Below are positions 1 through 5,269 of a DNA stretch of 5,923 bases, one piece after another. The DNA comes from Clostridia bacterium. Its GTDB lineage: Bacteria > Bacillota > Clostridia > Christensenellales > Borkfalkiaceae. The position numbers and the translations under genes are program-made. Numbering within the stretch: position 1 is the first letter of the stretch; the number at the start of each line of letters is the position of its first letter. The notes below the pieces were generated by a model. It was not told the origin of the DNA. It searched no databases and saw only the letters and a program-made list of their open reading frames with translations. The DNA is taken from positions 1-5,923 of the forward strand of contig JAGCLN010000303.1 in NCBI GenBank assembly GCA_017646945.1. The letters are read 5' to 3'.

Positions 1-72
1 CCTGCCGGTCCTACGGGTGCAACAGGCGCAACGGGTCCGCAAGGTCCTATCGGCCCTGCCGGTCCACAAGGC
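1..72 (+). repeat. Gly-X-Y triplet repeat coding region (end of the collagen-like tract)
   Basis: Eight 9-bp units each encode X-Y-Gly, with Pro, Ala, Thr, Gln and Ile in the variable places. The DNA is more GC-rich than the rest of the window. The 11-mer CCTGCCGGTCC occurs at 1-11 and again at 55-65, a period of 54 bp (six triplets). This suggests a higher-order repeat that probably continues to the left of the window. Such tracts commonly change length by slippage or recombination between alleles. Confidence 0.85.
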
Positions 73-444
73 TCGGCTGACTCTATCTTTGCTAGTAGTG
101 GCGCTTCTACGATAGAAGCAGGCGTTACCGCGCCTTTAACCTTGACTACCGCTACCCCTGATAGTTCAATGAGCGTTTCGGCAAACGCGGTAACTTTAAC
201 GGAAGATGGATATTATCTCGTTTCCTTCTTCTTAACGGGCAATAACGCAAGTAGTTACTCTCTTGAAAATAACGGAACTACCGTTGCCACCCTATCCGAT
301 ACGAGCGCAGGTACGGATACCACCACTCAATCGCAAACCGTTTTGATTAACGCAAGCGCGGGCGATACGCTCACCCTCGTTAATACGGGCACAGATTCTA
401 TCGCCGTTACAAGTACAGGTATTACCGTTTTGAAAGTAGCATAG
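1..444 (+). CDS. Collagen-like (Gly-X-Y) protein with BclA-type C-terminal domain, 3' part only
   Basis: The reading frame is open from base 1 and ends with TAG at 442-444, so the start lies outside the window and 147 residues are visible. Residues 1-24 are eight uninterrupted triplets with glycine in every third place (PAG PTG ATG ATG PQG PIG PAG PQG), the signature of a collagen triple helix. Residues 25-147 form a Ser/Thr/Ala/Asn-rich, beta-strand-like domain with the pattern G-Y-Y-L-V-S, an N-N-G-T turn, A-G-D-T-L-T-L and a final T-V-L-K-V-A. This resembles the trimerising C-terminal domains of BclA-like proteins of Bacillota, which have a TNF/C1q-like fold. Such proteins usually form filaments on the cell or spore surface; that role is inferred here. 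The visible part has one Lys and no Arg, Cys, His or Trp. An internal TTG at 142 is not a credible start because the collagen repeat reads into it in frame. A phage tail-associated collagen-like protein is an alternative, but no phage gene is nearby. Confidence 0.85.
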   Translation, partial: PAGPTGATGATGPQGPIGPAGPQGSADSIFASSGASTIEAGVTAPLTLTTATPDSSMSVSANAVTLTEDGYYLVSFFLTGNNASSYSLENNGTTVATLSDTSAGTDTTTQSQTVLINASAGDTLTLVNTGTDSIAVTSTGITVLKVA

Positions 445-464
445 TTTAAACTTTGTTTAAACGG

Positions 465-493
465 AAAGCCACGGATTACTCCGTGGCTTTTTT
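465..493 (+). terminator. Rho-independent terminator of the collagen-like gene, possibly bidirectional
   Basis: AAAGCCACGG (465-474) and CCGTGGCTTT (481-490) form a perfect 10-bp stem around the 6-nt loop ATTACT, followed by a T-run at 488-493. It starts 20 nt after the plus-strand stop codon. It also lies 4 nt beyond the fucosidase stop on the other strand. Read that way, the hairpin is followed by TTTCCGTTT, a weaker U-tract, so it may end both convergent transcripts. The forward call is strong; two-way function is inferred. Confidence 0.9.
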
Positions 494-494
494 C

Positions 495-1826
495 TTACTT
501 TAAGAATATTTCGATAACGGGTGTGATTTTTTGCGGTTGAACAACGGGAAGAACGAATTTAACGTAACCGTCTTTTTCCGTAAATAAAATTTCACTACCG
601 TCGTGAAGGAATTGGCAGTAATCAACTTTGCCAGCCAAGTTTTCAAACACTAACGATTTGAACGGATAGTCTACCATATGGATATACAATCTCTTTCCGT
701 CTTCCGATTGAGTAAGGTATGTGCCTTCGGTCGCGGTGAACTCGGGTTCAGCCATAGTACAACCGTAGATTGAACGAGAGTTGTACTTCATCCAGTCGGC
801 GTAAACTTGCAACGCTTCGTCTGCCCTGTGGTCGAATAATCCCCTTGAAGTCGGGCCTACGTTCATTAAAAGGTTACCGCCGTACGCTACCATTTTAACT
901 AAGGTGTCGATAAGCATTTTGGGTGACTTCCAAGTCATTTCATCGCGGAAATAACCCCAAGAACCAGAGAAGGTATGGCAAACTTCCCAAGTTAAATATT
1001 CGCCCGTTTCTTTGTGGGTTGGCCACTTCATAGTAGCGGATTGTTCGGGCGTTACGGTATCGCCTTCAATATCTAAGCGGTTGTTGATAACGATATCGGG
1101 TTGTAACGACCTAATAAGCGCCATGAGTTTTTCAGATTCCCAGTCTTCCTTAGTCTTGCCACCGTCAGATTGCATCCACGGTTTTTTGTTGGGGTCAGGC
1201 GGGGGATTACCCTTGTCGAACGCGAGCATCTCAACGGCGTTAATTCTATCTGCGGGATAGGTAAAGTCAAACCACAAAACGTCAATCTTACCGTAATTCG
1301 TTAAAAGTTCAGTTACTTGATTGCGCATATATTCGGCGTACTTTTTAATATCTCTACCCTTATCCATTTCTTCACCGTCGTCACGGCGGGGGTGAATGGT
1401 ATCAATAGTGAAATCGGGGTGATGCCAGTCGATAAGCGAATAGTAAAAACCTATCTTAATGCCTTCTGCACGGAAAGCGTCAACGTATTCTCTAACGATA
1501 TCTTTACCGTAAGGGGTGTTCGTTACCTTGTAGTCGGTAAACTTACTATCGAATAAGCAAAAACCTTCGTGGTGCTTGGTGGTAAGCACGGCGTACTTCA
1601 TACCTGCCGCCTTAGCCTTTCTTGCCCATTCTTTGCAATCGATAATATCGGGGTTAAAGTGCTTAAAGTATTGGTCGTACTTTGCTTCAGGTATCCTTTC
1701 CATTGACTTTATCCACTCGTGGCGAGCAGGTAAAGAATATAAGCCAAAGTGAATAAACATACCAAATCTATCGTGAACTAACCACTCGGTATCACCAACG
1801 GTTTTTCTTCTCTTATAAGAACTCAT
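495..1826 (-). CDS. Alpha-L-fucosidase, glycoside hydrolase family 29, probably cytoplasmic
   Basis: This 443-residue protein should hydrolyse terminal alpha-L-fucose from oligosaccharides or glycoconjugates by a retaining mechanism. The GH29 catalytic barrel is recognisable from its N-terminus: RFGMFIHFGLYS (20-31), HEW (36-38), the HHEGF block (85-89) with FDSKFTDY following, and GFYYSLIDWHHPDF (126-139). LWFD (184-187) carries the expected nucleophile Asp187. The barrel ends with NLLMNVGPT (318-326) and WMKYNSRSIYG (345-355), followed by a short beta-rich tail. The general acid/base varies among subgroups; Glu281 in TWEVCHTFSGSWGY is only a candidate. There is no signal peptide: the N-terminus is MSSYKRRKTV and runs straight into the catalytic domain, so the substrate is probably a small imported fucoside. 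The ATG at 1824-1826 is supported by AAAGGAG at 1833-1839, 6 nt upstream. The gene has its own promoter and lies downstream of the rseP terminator. The precise linkage cleaved cannot be read from sequence. Confidence 0.93.
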   Translation of the reverse strand: MSSYKRRKTVGDTEWLVHDRFGMFIHFGLYSLPARHEWIKSMERIPEAKYDQYFKHFNPDIIDCKEWARKAKAAGMKYAVLTTKHHEGFCLFDSKFTDYKVTNTPYGKDIVREYVDAFRAEGIKIGFYYSLIDWHHPDFTIDTIHPRRDDGEEMDKGRDIKKYAEYMRNQVTELLTNYGKIDVLWFDFTYPADRINAVEMLAFDKGNPPPDPNKKPWMQSDGGKTKEDWESEKLMALIRSLQPDIVINNRLDIEGDTVTPEQSATMKWPTHKETGEYLTWEVCHTFSGSWGYFRDEMTWKSPKMLIDTLVKMVAYGGNLLMNVGPTSRGLFDHRADEALQVYADWMKYNSRSIYGCTMAEPEFTATEGTYLTQSEDGKRLYIHMVDYPFKSLVFENLAGKVDYCQFLHDGSEILFTEKDGYVKFVLPVVQPQKITPVIEIFLK

Positions 1827-1837
1827 AAAAATCTCCT

Positions 1838-1858
1838 TTAATCTTTATCTAAGATTAA
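1838..1858. promoter_or_regulatory. Candidate operator: 8-bp inverted repeat over the fucosidase transcription start
   Basis: TTAATCTT (1838-1845) and AAGATTAA (1851-1858) are exact inverted copies separated by TATCT. The 21-bp element begins at the last base of the predicted -10 box, covers the predicted start point (near 1851) and stops just before the ribosome binding site core GGAG at 1833-1836. That is a typical position for a repressor operator. An RNA hairpin is less likely because about half of the repeat should lie upstream of the transcript start. The arms are AT-rich, so chance cannot be excluded, and no regulator gene is in the window. Confidence 0.4.
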
Positions 1859-1885
1859 GTATAACACAGTTTTTATTAAAATCAA
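1858..1885 (-). promoter_or_regulatory. Sigma-A type promoter of the fucosidase gene
   Basis: On the minus strand, TTGATT (1880-1885, four of six matches to TTGACA) lies 16 nt upstream of TATACT (1858-1863, five of six matches to TATAAT). The -10 box is preceded by TG plus one base, an extended -10 element. Transcription should start near 1851, leaving a leader of about 25 nt before the ATG at 1826. The -35 box sits directly beside the T-run of the rseP terminator, so termination and new initiation are packed into about 60 bp. Confidence 0.65.
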
Positions 1886-1886
1886 T

Positions 1887-1913
1887 AAAAAACGCGGAAA
1901 ATTTTCCGCGTTT
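1887..1913 (-). terminator. Rho-independent terminator of the uppS-cdsA-dxr-rseP operon
   Basis: Positions 1890-1913 are a perfect 24-bp palindrome: AAACGCGG, then AAAATTTT at the centre, then CCGCGTTT. On the minus strand it runs into six T residues (1887-1892) and starts 2 nt after the rseP stop codon. In RNA the GC-rich CGCGG/CCGCG part forms the core of the stem and the central A/U bases close or loop the top. It should separate the lipid operon from the fucosidase gene. Confidence 0.9.
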
Positions 1914-1915
1914 AT

Positions 1916-3277
1916 TTAAAATAATTGAAGTGCGTCTACCAAAATAGAAAAACCTAAAAGCAACACTAATCCAACGCCGTGAATAACGCCTTCTACCTTG
2001 CGGTTTAAAGGCTTTTTCCTTATCCACTCGATAACGCAAAATACTACTCTGCTACCGTCAAGCGCGGGAATAGGCAACAGGTTAAACACCGCTAAGTTTA
2101 CGCCGATAAACCCCGCCATTTCTAAAAAGTAATTGAATCCGCCAACCTTTATGGCGTTTGCAGTTACTTTAATGGTGGTTACCGTGCCACCCATCGCGCG
2201 AATAGACAATTTGACCGTCAATAATTCGCCAAGCGTTCTAAAAATTGTTCCGCCGATAGAAATTGAATATTGTATACCCCTTTCTATCGTTTCAAAGAAC
2301 CCGAATTTAACGTTTTGAGTGTCGTATTTAAGGTAGGTGGAAGTTTCGTTCATACCTAAATACGCCAAGATTTCTTCACTCGTTTTCGCCGATAAATCTT
2401 CCGTTACCACAACTGATTTTTCTTGCCTATCATCGCCACCTGCCGAATAGTAAAAGGCAAGCGTTTCGCCAACGGATATTTTTTTTGCGTAAGATATAAA
2501 ATCTTCTAAATCAAATATGCGAGAACAGTTTTCATAAGAGTCGCTATCTTTTACTCGTAAAAGATAATTGCCGTCAAGTTCCCCACCGCTAACCTTTTGA
2601 ATAGTAGCCACGCCGAGCGCGGTAAAAGCGGAAAACGGGTCGGCTAAACTTTCAATGTCAACGGCGTTGCGAAGGCGAACTTTTCTCTCAACGATATCGC
2701 CTTTTGCATCTTTTACTTTAACGGTTATTATATCGCCTTTATTCTTGCCGTCAATCGCGGTTGCAATATCGGTTGATAAAAATACGTTCTTGCCGTCAAT
2801 TTCCAAAATGGTATCGTCGTTTACAAGACAATAGCCAACGTATTCGGCGTTAGTTGTAGGAACAACGTCATAAGTTTGAACGGAAAGTTGACCGTAAATG
2901 CCCACGGATAGTATTAAAATGATAACGCCGAGAACCATATTCATAGTTGCGCCTGCAACTAAAACGATAATTCTTTTCCACGGTTCTTTATTGTTGAAAG
3001 CGCCGAGCGAAGAACTTTCTTCATCTTCACCTTCAAAAGCGCAAAAACCGCCTAACGGCAAAGCCCTAATAGAGAAAACTTCTTCCGTTTTCTTGCTCGT
3101 CTTTTTAAAGATTGCAGGGCCCATACCGATTGCAAACTCGTTGATTTTGAACTTGAAAATCTTGCCCGCTAAGTAGTGGCCGAGTTCGTGAATAGTTATC
3201 ATTATAAGTAGCATAAATAGGGCGAGTAAAATTGACCATATGGTACTTAATACGCCTGATGCTAACAAATTCGTCAT
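1916..3277 (-). CDS. rseP: RseP-type site-2 membrane zinc metalloprotease (peptidase family M50)
   Basis: This 453-residue membrane protein belongs to the site-2 proteases (RseP in Escherichia coli, RasP in Bacillus), which cut substrates such as anti-sigma factors and leftover signal peptides within the membrane. The first membrane segment (about 12-30) ends in the zinc motif HELGH (30-34; His30, Glu31, His34). PLGGF (74-78) and an acidic EGEDEE stretch follow, as in Bacillota relatives, then a second membrane segment (about 102-124). Residues about 134-205 look like a PDZ domain. Residues about 220-295 resemble part of a second PDZ, an arrangement more like the two-PDZ RseP of E. coli. The C-terminal half carries NLLPIPALDG (399-408), whose Asp407 is the expected third zinc ligand, and a last membrane segment (about 431-450). 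The usual GPVGI-like motif appears altered to GGTVTTI (363-369). The ATG overlaps the dxr stop as ATGA (3274-3277), with AAGGAG 6 nt upstream (3284-3289). The native substrate cannot be told from this window. Confidence 0.95.
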   Translation of the reverse strand: MTNLLASGVLSTIWSILLALFMLLIMITIHELGHYLAGKIFKFKINEFAIGMGPAIFKKTSKKTEEVFSIRALPLGGFCAFEGEDEESSSLGAFNNKEPWKRIIVLVAGATMNMVLGVIILILSVGIYGQLSVQTYDVVPTTNAEYVGYCLVNDDTILEIDGKNVFLSTDIATAIDGKNKGDIITVKVKDAKGDIVERKVRLRNAVDIESLADPFSAFTALGVATIQKVSGGELDGNYLLRVKDSDSYENCSRIFDLEDFISYAKKISVGETLAFYYSAGGDDRQEKSVVVTEDLSAKTSEEILAYLGMNETSTYLKYDTQNVKFGFFETIERGIQYSISIGGTIFRTLGELLTVKLSIRAMGGTVTTIKVTANAIKVGGFNYFLEMAGFIGVNLAVFNLLPIPALDGSRVVFCVIEWIRKKPLNRKVEGVIHGVGLVLLLGFSILVDALQLF

Positions 3278-4422
3278 GCCTTGCTCCTTGATAGATAAAT
3301 TTCATCAACGATAACGCGAGCCATTTTATCGGTATATTCTAAGTTTTCAAAGGATAGAGAAAGTTTTTCCGTCTTTTCTAAAACCTTTTCTAAATACAAG
3401 GGGATTTCGGTATACTTGATTTTTCCGTTTAAGAATAAATCAACCACCCTTTCATCCGCCGCACTAACCGCGCAAGGGAAGTTTTTGCCGAGTTCGATTG
3501 CTTTATCTACTGTGAAAAACGCGGGATAGCGTTCCTTATCAACTTCTTTGAAGTTGAGAGTTCTGCCGAACAAGTTGAGTTCGTGATTTTCTATATATAA
3601 TCTTTCGGGATATGTGAGCGCAAGTTGAATAGGAAGTTCCATTGACGGTATTCCCATTTGCGCCATAATTGCCCCGTCACTAAACTCTACGAGCGAATGA
3701 ACGATGCTTTCGGGGTGAATAACCACTTCTATATCCGAACGCTTTGCGTTAAATAGCCACATCGCTTCGATAACTTCAAAGCCCTTGTTTACCATTGTAG
3801 CGCAGTCTACCGTTATCTTTTTGCCCATATTCCAGTTAGGGTGCATAAGCGCGTCGCTCGCCGTAACGGAAGAAAGGTTTTCTACGGGAATATTTCTAAG
3901 CGCACCGCCCGATGCGGTTATTAAAAGTTTTTTATACTCTCTATTTGTATCAAAATTAAGCGCTTGCCAAATTGCAGAGTGTTCACTATCAACGGGGATA
4001 ATGGAAACGCCCGCTTTTTTTGCCATAGGCATAATTAAACCGCCACCCGCTACCAACGTTTCTTTGTTTGCAAGGGCAACGTTCTTTTTAAGTTCGATTG
4101 CTTGTTTTACCGCCTTTAAGCCGGCGTAACCCATAACCGCGTCAAAAACGATATCGCACTCGCCAGTTACCGCGTGCAAAAGAGCGTTCTCGCCATAGTA
4201 AAATTCCGTGCCTAACGGAATTTCGGTTATGCTCGAAAGATTTTCAGGGTTAGTAAGGCAAGCGATTTTGGGTTTGTGCTTGTTTACTTGCTGTGAAAAT
4301 AAAGCGGCGTTACTGCCCGCCGCCATAGATATAATTTTAAATTTTTCAGGGTAGCGTTCTACTACGGACAAAACTTGCCTACCTATAGAACCCGTGCTAC
4401 CGAGCAACGCTATTTTTATCAT
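3274..4422 (-). CDS. dxr: 1-deoxy-D-xylulose 5-phosphate reductoisomerase
   Basis: DXR converts 1-deoxy-D-xylulose 5-phosphate to 2-C-methyl-D-erythritol 4-phosphate with NADPH and a divalent metal, the committed step of the MEP isoprenoid pathway in the cytoplasm. At 382 residues it has normal family length. The NADPH-binding loop LLGSTGSIG is at 6-14 and ALANKETLVAGG at 116-127. DSEHSA (145-150) supplies metal ligands Asp145 and Glu147, and KGFEVIEA (213-220) supplies Glu216. The substrate-binding stretch HPNWNMGKK (194-202) contains His194 and Trp197, matching the mobile loop of the E. coli enzyme. IHPESIVHS (235-243) and PSMELPIQLALTYP (259-272) are also typical. Near the C-terminus SAADERVV (320-327) replaces the common N-A-A-N-E form, a mild variation. 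It supplies precursor for the polyprenyl carrier made by UppS, encoded at the head of the same operon. The ATG at 4420-4422 gives the conserved N-terminus, but the ribosome binding site is unusually distant. Confidence 0.97.
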   Translation of the reverse strand: MIKIALLGSTGSIGRQVLSVVERYPEKFKIISMAAGSNAALFSQQVNKHKPKIACLTNPENLSSITEIPLGTEFYYGENALLHAVTGECDIVFDAVMGYAGLKAVKQAIELKKNVALANKETLVAGGGLIMPMAKKAGVSIIPVDSEHSAIWQALNFDTNREYKKLLITASGGALRNIPVENLSSVTASDALMHPNWNMGKKITVDCATMVNKGFEVIEAMWLFNAKRSDIEVVIHPESIVHSLVEFSDGAIMAQMGIPSMELPIQLALTYPERLYIENHELNLFGRTLNFKEVDKERYPAFFTVDKAIELGKNFPCAVSAADERVVDLFLNGKIKYTEIPLYLEKVLEKTEKLSLSFENLEYTDKMARVIVDEIYLSRSKA

Positions 4423-4428
4423 ATAGAT

Positions 4429-4439
4429 ATTATATCCTT
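4429..4439 (-). promoter_or_regulatory. dxr leader: distant AAGGA ribosome binding site overlapping a TATAAT box
   Basis: In the 20-nt cdsA-dxr gap the only Shine-Dalgarno-like sequence is AAGGA (4435-4439), 12 nt before the ATG instead of the usual 5-9. It abuts a perfect TATAAT (4429-4434). If that box were an active -10, transcription would start at or next to the dxr ATG. The best -35 match at ordinary spacing (TTCATT at 4453-4458, 18-nt spacer) is poor. The ribosome-site reading is the simpler one; promoter activity is only possible. Confidence 0.35.
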
Positions 4440-4442
4440 AAA

Positions 4443-5267
4443 TTAGATTAAAAATGAATAAAAAAGGAAAATGGCAAAAGAAGTGAACATAAGCCCGTCT
4501 ACTCTATCGAGTATTCCGCCGTGGCCGGGCAAAAGATTGCCCATATCTTTGATATTAAGCCCACGCTTTAAAAAACTTTCAAAAAGGTCTCCCACCTGAG
4601 TAACGATACTAAATACCATGCCCGTTAAGATTAAGTAGATAATCGCGTTTGCTTCGCTGTTTAAGTTGAAGGGGTTGATGCCTATCCACTTGAACGCGTA
4701 ATAAGTGATAATTCCGCCTAAAACACCGCCTAAAACACCGCCTACAGCACCGCTAACCGTTTTGTTAGGGCTAATGCTCGGGCAAAGTTTTTTGCCTTTG
4801 AGCTTCGAGCCTACAAGATACGCCATAGTATCGGTTGAGTACGAAGTTACAAACACTAATACGAGCGCGAATAACGAGAAATTGCCAAGGTGGTTTATAA
4901 GCGTTAAGAACACTAATACTAAGGTCGGGTAAAATAAGCAAAGAAGGGTGTAAGCCATTTTTTCTATCGACGAGTTTTTGATAAACACCGATATTAAAAG
5001 GGATACCGCTAAGTAACCGACTATTACGATAAGTAAATATTTCGGTATAAAGGTTGCTACGGGAATTACCGCGATAGAAAATACTATCGCCATAATTTTT
5101 TGTTCTTTGGTTATTTTGTCACCAAGCGCTTTCGTAAACTCGTAAGTTCCCATAACGGAAAGGGCAAGGGCAAAAAGGTCAAAAAACCTAATATCAATTT
5201 TTCTAAGTAAAAACGCAATCACCGTTGCAATAATTATGATTGCGCCTGTTAACGTTCTTTTAAGCAT
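4443..5267 (-). CDS. cdsA: Phosphatidate cytidylyltransferase (CDP-diacylglycerol synthase)
   Basis: CdsA joins phosphatidic acid and CTP into CDP-diacylglycerol plus diphosphate, the branch-point precursor of bacterial phospholipids, in the cytoplasmic membrane. The 274-residue protein is almost wholly hydrophobic, with about eight or nine membrane segments (for example 8-21, 57-74, 76-96, 104-124, 172-193, 208-226, 256-273). The family signature is complete: SFLKR (231-235), KDMGNLLPGHGG (240-251) and DRVD (254-257). Asp227 and Asp254 correspond to the expected metal-binding aspartates. STDTMAYLVGSKLKGKK (144-160) and SPNKTVSG (166-173) are also diagnostic. The ATG at 5265-5267 follows the uppS stop after 2 nt. 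Its Shine-Dalgarno is weak (GGAAAGA at 5275-5281, inside uppS), so translation is probably coupled to uppS. A glycine-rich segment (176-185) is encoded by a 12-bp tandem repeat. Confidence 0.97.
   Translation of the reverse strand: MLKRTLTGAIIIIATVIAFLLRKIDIRFFDLFALALSVMGTYEFTKALGDKITKEQKIMAIVFSIAVIPVATFIPKYLLIVIVGYLAVSLLISVFIKNSSIEKMAYTLLCLFYPTLVLVFLTLINHLGNFSLFALVLVFVTSYSTDTMAYLVGSKLKGKKLCPSISPNKTVSGAVGGVLGGVLGGIITYYAFKWIGINPFNLNSEANAIIYLILTGMVFSIVTQVGDLFESFLKRGLNIKDMGNLLPGHGGILDRVDGLMFTSFAIFLFYSFLI
4714..4749 (-). repeat. Three-copy 12-bp tandem repeat inside cdsA
   Basis: On the plus strand CCGCCTAAAACA occurs exactly twice (4714-4725, 4726-4737), followed by CCGCCTACAGCA (4738-4749) with two differences. 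On the coding strand each unit encodes four residues, giving the glycine-rich run GAVGGVLGGVLGG in a membrane segment just after the conserved SPNKTVSG motif. Because the unit is in frame, gain or loss of a copy would add or remove four residues without a frameshift. Confidence 0.8.
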
Positions 5268-5269
5268 AG

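Noticed and set aside
142..444. A separate 100-residue gene starting at TTG 142
   Set aside because: The same frame is open upstream to base 1 and encodes Gly-X-Y triplets, so this is the tail of a larger collagen-like gene.
1012..1260. Open frames on the plus strand inside the fucosidase gene (also 1317-1556) and a minus-strand frame at 1073-1285
   Set aside because: They overlap a clear GH29 gene in other frames, their translations show no recognisable family, and I see no good ribosome site; they are frame shadows.
1890..1913. The 24-bp palindrome as a mobile-element end or a protein-binding site
   Set aside because: Its place 2 nt after a stop codon and the T-run on the coding strand are fully explained by a terminator; there is no transposase or matching second end.
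1845..2039. 64-residue minus-strand frame between rseP and the fucosidase gene
   Set aside because: It overlaps the rseP coding end in another frame, runs through the terminator palindrome and the fucosidase promoter, and is a low-complexity Arg/Phe-rich translation.
2898..3308. Frames at 2898-3176 (plus) and 3105-3308 (minus), plus 2133-2318 (plus)
   Set aside because: All lie across rseP and its start region in the wrong frame; the conserved HELGH, PDZ and LDG motifs are in the rseP frame.
3785..4129. 114-residue plus-strand frame opposite dxr, and 75-residue plus-strand frame 4705-4932 opposite cdsA
   Set aside because: They are antisense to highly conserved motifs of DXR and CdsA. The Pro/Thr repeats in the second are the complement of the cdsA glycine repeat.
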